Shown: positions 1 to 8,537 of the stretch, piece after piece | Layout: every line of letters begins with the position of its first letter | How positions within the stretch are numbered: position 1 is the stretch's first letter | Assembly: GCA_964487555.1 (NCBI GenBank) | Contig: CAZART010000094.1 | Coordinates: forward strand, 1 to 20,719 | DNA length: 20,719 nt | Origin: CAZART01 sp964487555 | Lineage (GTDB): Bacteria; Bacteroidota; Rhodothermia; Rhodothermales; VXPQ01 | Direction: 5' to 3' | Position numbers and translations under genes: made by a program | The notes under the pieces: generated by a model | Told to the model about the DNA's origin: nothing | Databases searched by the model: none | Seen by the model: the letters and a program-made list of their open reading frames with translations, nothing else

Positions 1-2
1 GC

Positions 3-203
3 GTCGAGCTCGACACGGAGACCTACGACTTCGAAACGCTTGGCGGGCTGATCTTCCACGTCACAGGAAGCATCCCTCAGGAGGGTGATGAGATCGAATT
101 TGAATCCCTGAAGATGGTTGTGGAGACCGTTGAGAACCATCGCATCGGGCAGGTACGGGTCGAGTTTTTGCAGCCACCCGTTGAGGAGGAGGGGACGCAT
201 TGA
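3..203 (+). CDS. HlyC/CorC-family transporter-associated domain protein, C-terminal fragment
   Basis: This is the 3' end of a gene that starts outside the window; 66 codons remain before TGA at 201-203. The translation contains YDFETLGGLIFHVTGSIPQE, followed by G-D-E-I-E and a V-x-x-V-E-N-H-R-I segment. This is the usual layout of the CorC_HlyC domain that closes hemolysin C / CorC proteins (DUF21 membrane domain, CBS pair, then this domain). Family members are inner-membrane proteins linked to Mg2+/Co2+ efflux, although many are uncharacterised. The fragment ends in an acidic tail (PPVEEEGTH). The membrane and CBS parts cannot be seen, so the full architecture is inferred from the family. 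No clear terminator follows. Confidence 0.8.
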   Translation, partial: VELDTETYDFETLGGLIFHVTGSIPQEGDEIEFESLKMVVETVENHRIGQVRVEFLQPPVEEEGTH

Positions 204-317
204 CGTTTAGGGCGCTTCGAGGGGTAGGCCTATCCGCAGAGCAGCGTCCTTGCCGCCAACTTCGGACCCCTTTGTGCCTCAGAAATTTCACGCGCACCGA
301 GTAAAATGTTGGGCGCC

Positions 318-333
318 GACCTCCACGGAGGTC
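318..333. repeat. Short inverted repeat between the CorC-like gene and the YfiM-like gene
   Basis: GACCTCCACGGAGGTC is a perfect 7-bp inverted repeat around a 2-base centre, in the 246-base gap before the gene at 450. It could be an operator. It could also be a weak hairpin ending the upstream gene, but no T-tract follows it. Apart from this repeat nothing is recognisable in the gap. Confidence 0.3.
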
Positions 334-449
334 CGATCATTGACCGAGTGCGACGCGTTCTCATTCTGCAGGATCGACCATCAGGGCACGACCGACCTTT
401 CAATTAAGTAGCTGTCATCGCCGTTCTCAGAAGCTGCAAACGCCGACGC

Positions 450-1160
450 GTGAACCTATCCCGACTCTGGATTTTGCTCATCGTTCTTTCCCTGCCGGCC
501 CTTCGTCCGGCCGAAGCAGATTTCCTTCAGGCCGATTTCCCCGGTTCGGACGCTGAAACGGGCGGCGAGGGCCGCCTGGATGCCGCCGGGCAGCCGTGTG
601 GTCCGGATACGAGCATAGGTCCGAATACGAGCATAGGTCCGGATACGGGCATAGGGCCGGATACGAGCGTAGGTCCGGATGTGAGCGTAGGTCCGGATGT
701 GAGCGTAGGTCCGGATGTGAGCGTAAGTCCGGATATGAGCGTAAAGGACCCGGACCGCGGGCCGGCGCGGGCGAGTGAGCTGCGGGTGCTTGCTTTGTAC
801 GGCCTGCGTGAATTTTCTACTTTCTCAGCCGCCGGCGCCGGCGGGCGGGCATCCGTCGAAACCGCATTGCGCGGTAAGCCGTTGCATCGGGACACTGAAG
901 ATCCGTGGCTCGGCATCGACAAGCTCCAGCACGTTACCTTCAGCTTCCTGTGGACGCTCGGTACCCAGTACGTGGCCGTGAATAAAGGACACCTCTCCGA
1001 AGCCCAGGCCCTCCCCCTTTCTGTCGGCACGAGCGCCGCCGTCGGCCTATCGAAGGAGTATTACGACCTTCGCAGCGGGCCGCCCCATGTTTTCAGCTAC
1101 AGGGATCTCATCGCCAACGGCGTCGGCATCCTTCTCGCCACCGGCGTCATCCTCTTGTGA
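450..1160 (+). CDS. Exported protein with DUF2279/YfiM-like C-terminal domain and GPDTSI hexapeptide repeats
   Basis: This is a 236-aa protein with a GTG start. Residues 1-23 form a signal peptide (hydrophobic WILLIVLSLPAL, probable cleavage after AEA). Residues 51-98 are eight tandem copies of a hexapeptide GP[DN][TV][SG][IV], encoded by an 18-bp DNA repeat. Residues 150-236 hold the recognisable part: D157-K158-x-x-H161, then S-K-E-Y-Y-D at 201-206, then F-S-Y-R-D-L and a hydrophobic C-terminus. This pattern resembles the YfiM/DUF2279 group of periplasmic or membrane-linked proteins, and more loosely VanZ-like proteins. The catalytic role, if any, is unknown. A Cys at 50 directly precedes the repeats, but it is not in a lipobox. 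It lies 110 bases upstream of purF on the same strand and may be transcribed with it. The domain call is from motif memory only. Confidence 0.7.
   Translation: MNLSRLWILLIVLSLPALRPAEADFLQADFPGSDAETGGEGRLDAAGQPCGPDTSIGPNTSIGPDTGIGPDTSVGPDVSVGPDVSVGPDVSVSPDMSVKDPDRGPARASELRVLALYGLREFSTFSAAGAGGRASVETALRGKPLHRDTEDPWLGIDKLQHVTFSFLWTLGTQYVAVNKGHLSEAQALPLSVGTSAAVGLSKEYYDLRSGPPHVFSYRDLIANGVGILLATGVILL
600..743 (+). repeat. Eight-copy 18-bp tandem repeat inside the YfiM-like gene
   Basis: There are eight consecutive 18-base units of the type GGTCCGGATACGAGCATA, in frame and encoding GPDTSI/GPDVSV. The first four units carry ATAC at the variable position and the last four carry GTG or ATG. Three of those last four (672-725) are identical, which points to recent local duplication. 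Confidence 0.95.
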
Positions 1161-1216
1161 TCCCGTACCACCGAAGGCGAAAATACCGCGCGAGCAACCC
1201 AGTTAAGGAATGAACT

Positions 1217-1251
1217 TTGACACCTTAGTGCTTGCCACAACGGCTTACAAA
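1217..1251 (+). promoter_or_regulatory. Tentative promoter upstream of purF
   Basis: A consensus -35-like TTGACA (1217-1222) is followed by an AT-rich TTACAAAAT stretch (1245 onward), just before the purF start at 1271. The spacing of about 22 bases is long for a sigma-70 promoter, and no Bacteroidota-type TAnnTTTG box is seen. This is a weak call. Confidence 0.25.
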
Positions 1252-1270
1252 ATCAAGAAGTTAACAGCTG

Positions 1271-2770
1271 ATGCGACAGATCAAAGAATACTGCGGCATC
1301 TTCGGCATTTTCAATGACCCGGATGCGGCCAGGAAGATCTATTACGGCCTGCACGCGCTCCAGCATCGCGGACAGGAGTCGTCCGGAATCGTGACGTCGA
1401 CGTACGACGAGACGAAGAAACGCCCGGTCATGCAGGCGCACCGCGACCACGGTCTCGTGCTGGATGTATACAGTGATCCGTCACTGTTCGAGACCAAGCT
1501 GCTCGGCGACGCGGGAATCGGTCACAATCGCTACTCCACCAGCGGCTCGTCAGACAACAAGGCAAATATTCAGCCACTCACCGTCCACTACAAGGACGGC
1601 AACATCGCCATCGCACACAACGGAAACCTTTCGAATGCGCGCGAGCTGCGGCAGTCGTTCAGCGAGCGGGGCACGCTCTTTCAAACGACGAGCGATACCG
1701 AACTCGTTTTACATTTAATTGCACAGAGCCGTCGGCAGAAGCAGGCCGATCAGATCATCGACGCGCTGACCCAGGTTGAGGGCGCTTTCTCGCTCGTGAT
1801 GCTTACGGACGACAGCTTGATTGCCATCCGCGATCCTAACGGCTTTCGGCCGCTGGCCCTCGGCCGCATCGGCGATCCGAATCAGCAGGGCGGCGCGGCT
1901 TATTGCGTGGCCAGTGAAACGTGCGCCTTCGACTTGATCGGCGCCGAGTACGTCCGCGACATCCAGCCGGGTGAAATCCTCGTCATCGATCGCAAGGGCT
2001 GCGAAACGGGCAACTTCGAGAGTCATCACCTTCAGCAGCGATTCGGCGTAAGTCAGTGCGTGTTCGAATACGTGTACTTCTCGAGGCCGGACTCGAAGAT
2101 TTATGGCGAGATGGTCGACAAAGTGCGGCGAAAGATCGGAAAGCAGCTCGCGCACGAATCGCCGGTACCGATGGCCGAAAGCGACGACAAGCAGCCCATC
2201 GTCATCTCGGTGCCCGACTCGTCGAATACCAGCGCGCTGGGCTACGTCAGTGAATGTCAGAAATTGGGATACACATGCCGATTCGAGATCGGACTCATCC
2301 GTAATCACTACGTCGGCCGAACGTTTATTTCTCCCGGACAGGACAAGCGGGAGATGAGGGTGCGTTCGAAATTCAACACGGTCGAGGGTGCTCTGAAGGA
2401 TCGAATCGTGGTGATCGTCGACGATTCGATCGTCCGGGGCACTACGGCGCGGTACATCGTCAACATGATCCGCGAGGCGGGCGCGAAGGAAGTGCACTTC
2501 CGCGTCGCGGCTCCGACGGTCGTGAGCCCGTGTTATTACGGGATGGATTTCCCCAGCTACGACGAGCTCTTTGCCAATCAGTTCGACTCCGTCGATGAAA
2601 TGGCCCGGTGGCTCGGCGTCGATTCACTGGCGTACCTATCAAACGACGGTTTGATGACGGCCGTCCGCGCGGCCAACGACAGCAAGCTCGGCTACTGCGA
2701 CGCCTGCTTCACGGCGAACTATCCGGTTCCGGTAGAGATTGGAGTGACAAAGGAAGAGAACGAGTGGTAA
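1271..2770 (+). CDS. purF: Amidophosphoribosyltransferase (glutamine PRPP amidotransferase)
   Basis: This 499-aa protein catalyses the first committed step of purine synthesis: PRPP plus glutamine to 5-phosphoribosylamine. The N-terminal Ntn-hydrolase glutaminase domain begins with CGIFGIF at Cys8. The preceding MRQIKEY is expected to be a cleaved propeptide, so Cys8 becomes the N-terminal nucleophile. The phosphoribosyltransferase domain carries the PRPP loop VVIVDDSIVRGTT (380-392). Cys218 (SETC), Cys421 (SPCYYG), Cys476 and Cys479 (YCDAC) match the four [4Fe-4S] ligands of the Bacillus-type enzyme, so this belongs to the iron-sulfur class rather than the E. coli class. Length is normal for the family and the gene looks intact. 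The last 22 bases, stop codon included, recur exactly at 9365-9386. No purine riboswitch is evident upstream. Confidence 0.97.
   Translation: MRQIKEYCGIFGIFNDPDAARKIYYGLHALQHRGQESSGIVTSTYDETKKRPVMQAHRDHGLVLDVYSDPSLFETKLLGDAGIGHNRYSTSGSSDNKANIQPLTVHYKDGNIAIAHNGNLSNARELRQSFSERGTLFQTTSDTELVLHLIAQSRRQKQADQIIDALTQVEGAFSLVMLTDDSLIAIRDPNGFRPLALGRIGDPNQQGGAAYCVASETCAFDLIGAEYVRDIQPGEILVIDRKGCETGNFESHHLQQRFGVSQCVFEYVYFSRPDSKIYGEMVDKVRRKIGKQLAHESPVPMAESDDKQPIVISVPDSSNTSALGYVSECQKLGYTCRFEIGLIRNHYVGRTFISPGQDKREMRVRSKFNTVEGALKDRIVVIVDDSIVRGTTARYIVNMIREAGAKEVHFRVAAPTVVSPCYYGMDFPSYDELFANQFDSVDEMARWLGVDSLAYLSNDGLMTAVRAANDSKLGYCDACFTANYPVPVEIGVTKEENEW
2749..2770 (+). repeat. Left copy of a 22-bp direct repeat formed by the purF 3' end
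   Basis: The final 22 bases of purF (from AAAGGAAG to GAGTGGTAA) occur again, identical and in the same orientation, at 9365-9386. The flanking bases differ on both sides. The two copies enclose 6.6 kb carrying the LRR-esterase gene and the sensor and regulator remnants. Confidence 0.9.
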
Positions 2771-2819
2771 GTATATCTCGCCGATTGACGCCTCGAAAAG
2801 CCGCCGCCAACCGACGCGC

Positions 2820-3047
2820 CCGTCGCTTCAGCGGAATGCGCACGACGTAAATTATGTCGGAGCGCCCGACATCGACAGCTACGAAGGACACAACGTGTCT
2901 GGCGCCGAGCCCCTGCGCGGACGTACGAGCCTTCGACGCTTCGTGGAGACCTGTTTGCACGCCTTCCCTGACGTGCACTTCCACGTCGCTTTATCGTCAT
3001 TCCGCTCTGGTACATCCTGGCTCGGCGTGATATTCTGGCGAAGCTAG
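2820..3047 (+). pseudogene. Probable SnoaL-like (ester cyclase family) remnant
   Basis: One plus-strand frame, open to TAG at 3045, reads NYVGAPDIDSYEGHNVSGAE, then LRGRTSLRRFVETCLHAFPD followed by VHFHV. Spacing and wording resemble the first half of SnoaL-like polyketide cyclase/ester cyclase proteins: a D-Y-V-x-H-like start, then G-R-x-x-x-x-x-F-V-E-T-x-x-x-A-F-P-D-x-H-F. After VHFHV the similarity ends, and there is no good start codon upstream, so this is a broken piece rather than a gene. It lies between purF and the convergent LRR-esterase gene, just inside the 22-bp repeat. The rest of the 2771-3109 gap shows nothing else I can support. Recognition is by eye and moderately uncertain. 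Confidence 0.4.
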
Positions 3048-3109
3048 GCGCTTCGGTACAGGGGAGATCTGCCGTCGTGCCCGCGATCACGCGATCCGGA
3101 TGCCTCATT

Positions 3110-6100
3110 TCATTTCAAGACGTGCATCGCCCGTGTGCGGATGAATGCGCCGGCCTCCAGCCGGTAGAGATACACGCCGCTCGCCAGATCGGCGGCGTCG
3201 AAACGGTGTACGTATCGGCCGGCAGGTAGCGTCTCGTCGATCGCTACCGCGACGCGGCGTCCGAGCAGATCATAGACGACGAGGCGCACGCGCGCGGCCT
3301 GCGGCAGATCGAAGCGAATGCGGGTCATGGGATTGAACGGATTCGGGTAGTTTTGCGCGAGATCGAACGACACCGGCGGCGGTCTATCCGAGTCAATGGC
3401 GACGGCGCTTCCGATCGTTACGTCTACGGAGGCCGTAACGGCCCCGTCGACGCTCGTCGCCGTGACCCGAAAGACGCCCGCTTCGGATCCGGCCACGAGC
3501 AGCCCTTCGGGATCGATCGTGCCGCCCGTAGCACTCCAGCCGGGTGTGAATCGGATGGGTTGCTCCAGCTGGTCGCGTCCGAGCGCCCAAAAGCGAAGCG
3601 AGTCGCCCGGCATCAGGACCGCGTCGCCGGGTCGAATCTCGATCGACGCGAGCGCGGCTGCGCGGTCGCGTACCGCCAGCTCGACGGGAATCGGCTGCCG
3701 GCGGGTGAAGCCGTCGAGCGTCACCTCGATCGCCACCACGTCGCGATAGAGCCCCGGCTGAAGTGCCGATGCCGCCAGGGTCACCGCGATCGTGGCGGGA
3801 ACCTGCCCGGCCGATTGATTGAGCACGATCCAGTCGGCGTCGTGGACCGCGGCCCACCGCCACTCGGCGTCGCTGCCGCCGTCAAGCTCGACGTCAAAGG
3901 TCGGGTCTTCCGTTCCCAGGAGCACGTCGGCCTGCAGGCGCACGGGCTGCGGCTGGGGGGCGCCTGGGCCGGCCTCGGCGCTTTCTATCTCGAGGGCTGG
4001 GGCGAAGGCCCCTTCGAAGGCGCCGTCCCCATCGGCGTCCACGTCTAGCGTCGCCGACGCCGCCGTGCCGCCTTCCTCAAATGCGAGGCGCAGGATCCCG
4101 CCATCGGCAATCGTCCGGTCCTCGAAGAGCATGTTCACGCCCGTGTCGCCCGAAGCCGAGCGGCGCTCGACCCGGACGAGGGCGGGGCCGTTCACGGCCA
4201 TCATGCGCAGGTCGTATGCGCGGTCGGCAGGCAGGCTGATCACGGCACCGCGTATGGAGGCAGTGTACACGATGTCCGGAACGCCGTACGCAATTTGATC
4301 GAGCGAATCCGGCGACACGGGACCGGTTTCCCGCCCGAAGTTATCGACGACGAACACGGCGATCGGCGCCGAAGCGGAAATGTCGACGACCTCCCGCGTC
4401 GAGGGGTCGATCCCCGCGTGCAGGTCGGTTTTTTTGCCGACGGACCGCTCCGACACCTCGTAGCCGGAAAGCAGCGTTTCGACGGTCCGGTCGAGCGCCG
4501 TTATCTCGTTGGTCGAGCATTCGGCCCCCACCATCGGTACGTGCAGGCAGGGGAAATACTCGAACTCCTCGATCCAGGGGCTTTCGTCGACCCCCGAAAA
4601 ATCCAGGACGCCGACGCGCATTCCTTCGGTGGTCGTGCCGCGCCCGAGCGTGGCACTGAACAGCGGCACGGTTCCGTCGCCCCATCCCGTGAAACCTTTA
4701 AGGGCTTCGCGGTAGGCGACGTGCAGGTCCTCGTCTCCTTCCTCTACTCGAGAACTGAACCAGGGTCGATCGCCCTCCGAGAGGTCGAGCGGGGAGCGCC
4801 AGATGAGGTTGGTCGTATCATTCACGCGCCCGACGTGCCGGAAGATCTGGGGCGGGCCTTCGTAGGTGCGCCAGTCGTTCATCAGGTCGTGGAGACCGGA
4901 CTGCTGCTGTTGCCAGATCACGCCGTTGCGTCCGAGGCCTACGGGCGTCCCGCGGGCGTCGGTCTTCGGTGCAATCATGAACGCGACCGTCTCGTCGTAG
5001 CTGCGCAGCGCCTTCCCGTGCAGATCGGTGAGGTAATAATTCGTCTGACCGGGCGCCACCGAGTTTATAGCATCGAAGTAGGCACGGCTCGGCAGCAATC
5101 CGTACCCGTTTGGAAGGTTCAAAAACGTGCGCGTCATCCGTCCCCAGTGAAGACTGGGACCCACATATGGAATTTTTTCGATGTCGAAGAGATATCCAAC
5201 CGTGTGCGCGGCGGCGACCTGCGCCGAGCCCAGATACGGTGCGGCGCTCATCAACAGCCGATGGACGCGATTGCGACTGTGATCCCGATGCTTCCACACG
5301 TACGCGCTTGCGACCATGCCGCCGTTGCTGTGCGTTACCACGTCTACCTCGCACGCCGCCGCCTGCGGACTATTCAGTCCGGTCACCGCATCGATGCGGT
5401 CTCGAAGGTCGTCGGCGAGCTCGAAGGACGAGAGGCGCCAGTCGTATTCAAATCGCCACAGGTCGAGGATCGCGGGTTCGGTGTTTCCCGGCCGGCCGGT
5501 GAAGCCCGCGTCCTGCAGATGCTGCAGCACGGCCCGGTACGGGAATTGGGGCTGCTCGAGGATGCCGTCCGTCACGACGACCTGGCCGCCGACGCCCGTA
5601 CGTCCGTCCGCGTTCATCGCCAGGCGATCCAGGCGATTACGGACGACCCAGCGCGGCCGTCCGAACGAGATGAACAGCGGCGTACCGTCCGGATCCGAGA
5701 GCCAGGTTCCGCCGACGCCGGGCAGGTAAACGACCGGACGCCGCACCTGCGCAAGCTCGGATGCATTCCCGAATGCGTCGACCATCCCAAACGTCAGGCG
5801 TGCCCCGGCCGGCAGCGGGTCGTCGAAGGTGATCACGAAGGCGCCCGACGCATCGGCGACGGCATGACCGTAGTGCACGACCGACCGGGCCCAATACCGG
5901 CCGCGCGCGGATCCCTCCGCGGCAACGCCGTACGCAATTACGGTCGCACCCGGGCGGGTCAGGCCCCTCGCCCCTGTCGCGGTCAGCTCGAGTATGCGCG
6001 GCGGCCCGACGGCGCGGTTCGGTGCGTCCGGTACATCCTCGGACCAGGAGGTGCAGGTGGGGCCGTCGTCGGCCAGGTCCAGCGGCACACGGAGCGCATC

Positions 6101-8341
6101 CCCGCTCACCCAGGCAGCCGGTATTTCGATGGAATTGCGCAGCACCCCGATCGATCTCGTCCCGGAGCCGACAACCGAAATCCCCCCGAATAGCCGGTTC
6201 GAGGCCGCACCCTCCAGTCCGCCGATCGTAACGCCCGTCACGCCGTTTTCCACCCGAATGGCGCCACTCGTCCCCGGCGTTCCCGACTCCGGCATTTCGA
6301 TCCTTGACCCGGTTATTGTATGCCCCCCCCCGCCCGTCATACGCACGCCGTACCGGGAGAAGCCGGTGATCGCCAGCCGCCGGATGGCGACCTGCCCTCC
6401 GGTAACAAGCAGACCGTCGGCCGCGCCGGCGGACGTACCGCGCAGTTCGACGTCCGTCGTTCCGCCGTCGATCTCGAGCAGCGCATTGATGGCCGGCAGC
6501 GCCGAGCGAGGATGAATGGCGAAGACGCCGTCGAAAACGATCCGGATATCGCGGCCGCAGCGCCCGATACCGCCGCCCGCCGCGAGCTCGAGAGCCGCAC
6601 GCAGCGTGCACTGCGAGCCCGGCGTATCGGAATCGACGTCACATGTGCCGTCGGCGGGATCGGCATCGGACTCATCGCCTGAACGATTCACCACGACCTC
6701 TTCAAATCGCCCACGGGTCGTGAGTGACAGCTCGGGCACGGTTGAATTCGTGATCTCGACGTGGTAGCGGGACGCATCCGACGGGGCGCCCGCAGGCGGC
6801 ATATGGACCGGCCCCGACGCTCCACCGATCGGCGAACCGTCGAGGAACCACTGGTATCGGTTGTTGAGCCCGGCGACCTCGACCGAAAGGACGATGCCGG
6901 GTCCGGAGTTAGTCACGGTTAGGGGAACGGATGCCTGCGGCGCGTAGATGAACTGCAGGAGCGACGCGTTCGCGATGGGCTCGAGATCTTCGAAGGTCAG
7001 GCGATTCCCTTCCACGCTCAGCAGGGCCAGATCAGGCATATTGGTAAAGGCCGGAAGATCCTCCAGTCGATTGCAGTTCAGCAGGAGCGACCTCAGGAGC
7101 GTGAGCCCGTCGAACGAGGAAGGCACCGCGCCCATGAAGGCGTTGTTCGAGAGCCACAATCCCCGCAGCTGCGTCAGGTTGCCGATCTCGTCCGGAATGG
7201 GCCCCGAAAGCCTGTTGCCGAAGTCCAGCAATAGGCGCTCGCCGGTATCTTCCCCCACGAGCTCGGCCTTGATGCCCACATCAAGCAAGAGCATGTTGCG
7301 CAGGTTACCGAGCTCAACCGGAAGCGAGCCGTCGAAGCGGTTGCCATGCAAGCTCAAGTAGCTCAGATTCGTGAGCTCGCCCAGCCACGCCGGAATGGGA
7401 CCGTCGAGCTGGTTCTGGGCGAGGCCGAGCACGACCAGGTTGGTCAGGCTGCGAAGGGCATCGGGGAAGGGTCCGGTCAGGTTGTTGCCGCCGACGATGC
7501 TGCCCAGGTCGAGCTCGGTAAGTGCCGAGAGCTTGCCTAGCGCATCGGGAATAGGGCCCTCGAACCGGTTGTCGAATAGCCAGAGCTGATCCAGGCTCGA
7601 GAGATCGCCCAGCCAGTCGGGAATCTCACCGGTCAGCAGGTTGCTCGCCAGGCTGAGGTTTTCGAGGCGGCTGAGGTTTTGAATGCCCGAGGGGATGCTA
7701 CCTGTCAGCCGGTTGCCGTCGAGGTAGAGCAGGCTCAAGTCCGTCAGCTTACCGATCTCCGACGGAATCTCACCCGAGAGCACGTTGGACTCTTCAAAAA
7801 AGTCATTCAGGTCAAGCGAGCGAAGCGCCGTTAGATCACCTATTTCCGGCGGGATGGTCCCGATGAGGCGATTGGCGCTCAGGCTGATGCCCGTCACGCG
7901 GTCACCGGCGACGGTGATGCCGTACCAGTTGACCACGTCCGTTTCGAGCCAGTTGTCGTCGTTCGTCCACCCCGGTCCGCCGGTGCTGTGGTACAGGGCG
8001 ACGAGCGCCAGCGAATCGGTCTTGTTGATGGGTACGGCCGCCGGAATGGCGACCCCTTGCGGCCGGAGCTCGGATGGGAAGCGGCGCCGCGCCTGCAGGT
8101 CCTCCGTCCAGTGCTTCCGGAGGTGATCGTATGCCGCAGCGCCGGCGCTGCGTGCAGGCTGCGCGGTTGCGACGCCGTCAGTGTGTGCGGACTGCGCCTC
8201 GGCGGCATCGATCCATACGAAAAGCACCAGGAACGGCGCGATGCTGCGGAGCAGGTTCAACGCCTTGGGGCGCCGTCCGAGTCGCCGATGCTCCCGGCGC
8301 CGAACGACCGTATTCGAGAGTAAGGGAATGAAGGCTCGCAT
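3110..8341 (-). CDS. T9SS-exported multidomain surface protein: leucine-rich repeats, beta-helix, LCAT-like esterase, BACON-like domain
   Basis: This is a 1743-aa protein (numbered from the ATG at 8341). Other possible starts are GTG at 8380 and TTG at 8260; the last would give a compact signal peptide. The hydrophobic segment near 31-50 ends in AEA and is the export signal. Domains: plant-type LRRs about 112-452 (repeated N-x-L-x-G-x-I-P); an Ig-like stretch about 480-545; a CSLREA-like Cys-rich entry (C-T-L-R-A-A-L) and glycine-rich beta-helix about 560-750; an alpha/beta hydrolase about 870-1290. In the hydrolase, THSNGG gives nucleophile Ser1005, GDGTVP gives Asp1222, and His1267 (CLHVP) completes a plausible triad of the LCAT/lipase type. 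A BACON-like domain about 1465-1560, an Ig-like domain, and the T9SS domain (NYPNPFNP, about 1665-1743, ending in Lys) follow. The substrate is unknown. Remnants of a regulator and a sensor lie upstream on the same strand. Confidence 0.88.
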   Translation of the reverse strand: MRAFIPLLSNTVVRRREHRRLGRRPKALNLLRSIAPFLVLFVWIDAAEAQSAHTDGVATAQPARSAGAAAYDHLRKHWTEDLQARRRFPSELRPQGVAIPAAVPINKTDSLALVALYHSTGGPGWTNDDNWLETDVVNWYGITVAGDRVTGISLSANRLIGTIPPEIGDLTALRSLDLNDFFEESNVLSGEIPSEIGKLTDLSLLYLDGNRLTGSIPSGIQNLSRLENLSLASNLLTGEIPDWLGDLSSLDQLWLFDNRFEGPIPDALGKLSALTELDLGSIVGGNNLTGPFPDALRSLTNLVVLGLAQNQLDGPIPAWLGELTNLSYLSLHGNRFDGSLPVELGNLRNMLLLDVGIKAELVGEDTGERLLLDFGNRLSGPIPDEIGNLTQLRGLWLSNNAFMGAVPSSFDGLTLLRSLLLNCNRLEDLPAFTNMPDLALLSVEGNRLTFEDLEPIANASLLQFIYAPQASVPLTVTNSGPGIVLSVEVAGLNNRYQWFLDGSPIGGASGPVHMPPAGAPSDASRYHVEITNSTVPELSLTTRGRFEEVVVNRSGDESDADPADGTCDVDSDTPGSQCTLRAALELAAGGGIGRCGRDIRIVFDGVFAIHPRSALPAINALLEIDGGTTDVELRGTSAGAADGLLVTGGQVAIRRLAITGFSRYGVRMTGGGGHTITGSRIEMPESGTPGTSGAIRVENGVTGVTIGGLEGAASNRLFGGISVVGSGTRSIGVLRNSIEIPAAWVSGDALRVPLDLADDGPTCTSWSEDVPDAPNRAVGPPRILELTATGARGLTRPGATVIAYGVAAEGSARGRYWARSVVHYGHAVADASGAFVITFDDPLPAGARLTFGMVDAFGNASELAQVRRPVVYLPGVGGTWLSDPDGTPLFISFGRPRWVVRNRLDRLAMNADGRTGVGGQVVVTDGILEQPQFPYRAVLQHLQDAGFTGRPGNTEPAILDLWRFEYDWRLSSFELADDLRDRIDAVTGLNSPQAAACEVDVVTHSNGGMVASAYVWKHRDHSRNRVHRLLMSAAPYLGSAQVAAAHTVGYLFDIEKIPYVGPSLHWGRMTRTFLNLPNGYGLLPSRAYFDAINSVAPGQTNYYLTDLHGKALRSYDETVAFMIAPKTDARGTPVGLGRNGVIWQQQQSGLHDLMNDWRTYEGPPQIFRHVGRVNDTTNLIWRSPLDLSEGDRPWFSSRVEEGDEDLHVAYREALKGFTGWGDGTVPLFSATLGRGTTTEGMRVGVLDFSGVDESPWIEEFEYFPCLHVPMVGAECSTNEITALDRTVETLLSGYEVSERSVGKKTDLHAGIDPSTREVVDISASAPIAVFVVDNFGRETGPVSPDSLDQIAYGVPDIVYTASIRGAVISLPADRAYDLRMMAVNGPALVRVERRSASGDTGVNMLFEDRTIADGGILRLAFEEGGTAASATLDVDADGDGAFEGAFAPALEIESAEAGPGAPQPQPVRLQADVLLGTEDPTFDVELDGGSDAEWRWAAVHDADWIVLNQSAGQVPATIAVTLAASALQPGLYRDVVAIEVTLDGFTRRQPIPVELAVRDRAAALASIEIRPGDAVLMPGDSLRFWALGRDQLEQPIRFTPGWSATGGTIDPEGLLVAGSEAGVFRVTATSVDGAVTASVDVTIGSAVAIDSDRPPPVSFDLAQNYPNPFNPMTRIRFDLPQAARVRLVVYDLLGRRVAVAIDETLPAGRYVHRFDAADLASGVYLYRLEAGAFIRTRAMHVLK

Positions 8342-8409
8342 CGTTCGTGACGGGAATGCCGGGGTGGAATGCACTCCCACGAAGCTACGCGAGGCGTGCG
8401 AGCCGCGGC

Positions 8410-8427
8410 ATCACCCGAATGGGCGAT
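8410..8427. promoter_or_regulatory. CCCGAANGGG palindrome, copy 1
   Basis: ATCACCCGAATGGGCGAT has arms of 7 bases with one mismatch around a GAAT centre. It lies 69 bases upstream of the ATG of the LRR-esterase gene (minus strand). Related copies are at 9313, 15568 and 17294. It may be a regulator binding site, or a hairpin in a 5' leader. Confidence 0.45.
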
Positions 8428-8504
8428 TTTCGGGGACGGCCGCGAGAATCTTCGCCGCCCGGGCGTCGTGACCGAACCGCGCTGACGTCCCGACGGAACC
8501 GGCC

Positions 8505-8533
8505 GACCGGCGATTCGACCGCGCACGCCGGTC
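8505..8533 (-). terminator. Inverted repeat just after the orphan regulator tail
   Basis: GACCGGCG (8505-8512) and CGCCGGTC (8526-8533) form a perfect 8-bp stem with a 13-base loop. It lies immediately downstream of the stop codon of the regulator remnant on the minus strand. It could have been that gene's terminator. There is no T-tract, so this is weak. Confidence 0.3.
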
Positions 8534-8537
8534 AGGG

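Noticed and set aside
600..743. CRISPR array
   Set aside because: The units are contiguous with no spacers, keep a coding frame and lie inside a gene.
527..1030. Minus-strand 167-codon frame with a TSGPTL repeat
   Set aside because: The repeat is the antisense of the 18-bp units, which leave all frames open. The plus-strand frame has a signal peptide and a conserved C-terminus.
1715..2497. 260-codon minus-strand frame within purF
   Set aside because: It is fully covered by intact purF and has no domain pattern; it is a shadow of the high-GC coding strand.
2719..3108. 129-codon minus-strand frame after purF
   Set aside because: The sequence is Arg-rich without motif and overlaps the purF end. 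The plus-strand SnoaL-like frame explains the region better.
4295..6193. 632-codon open frame on the plus strand inside the LRR-esterase gene
   Set aside because: It is antisense to a gene with clear domains. Its translation is rich in Arg, Gly and Val with no recognisable motif, as expected for a shadow frame in GC-rich DNA.
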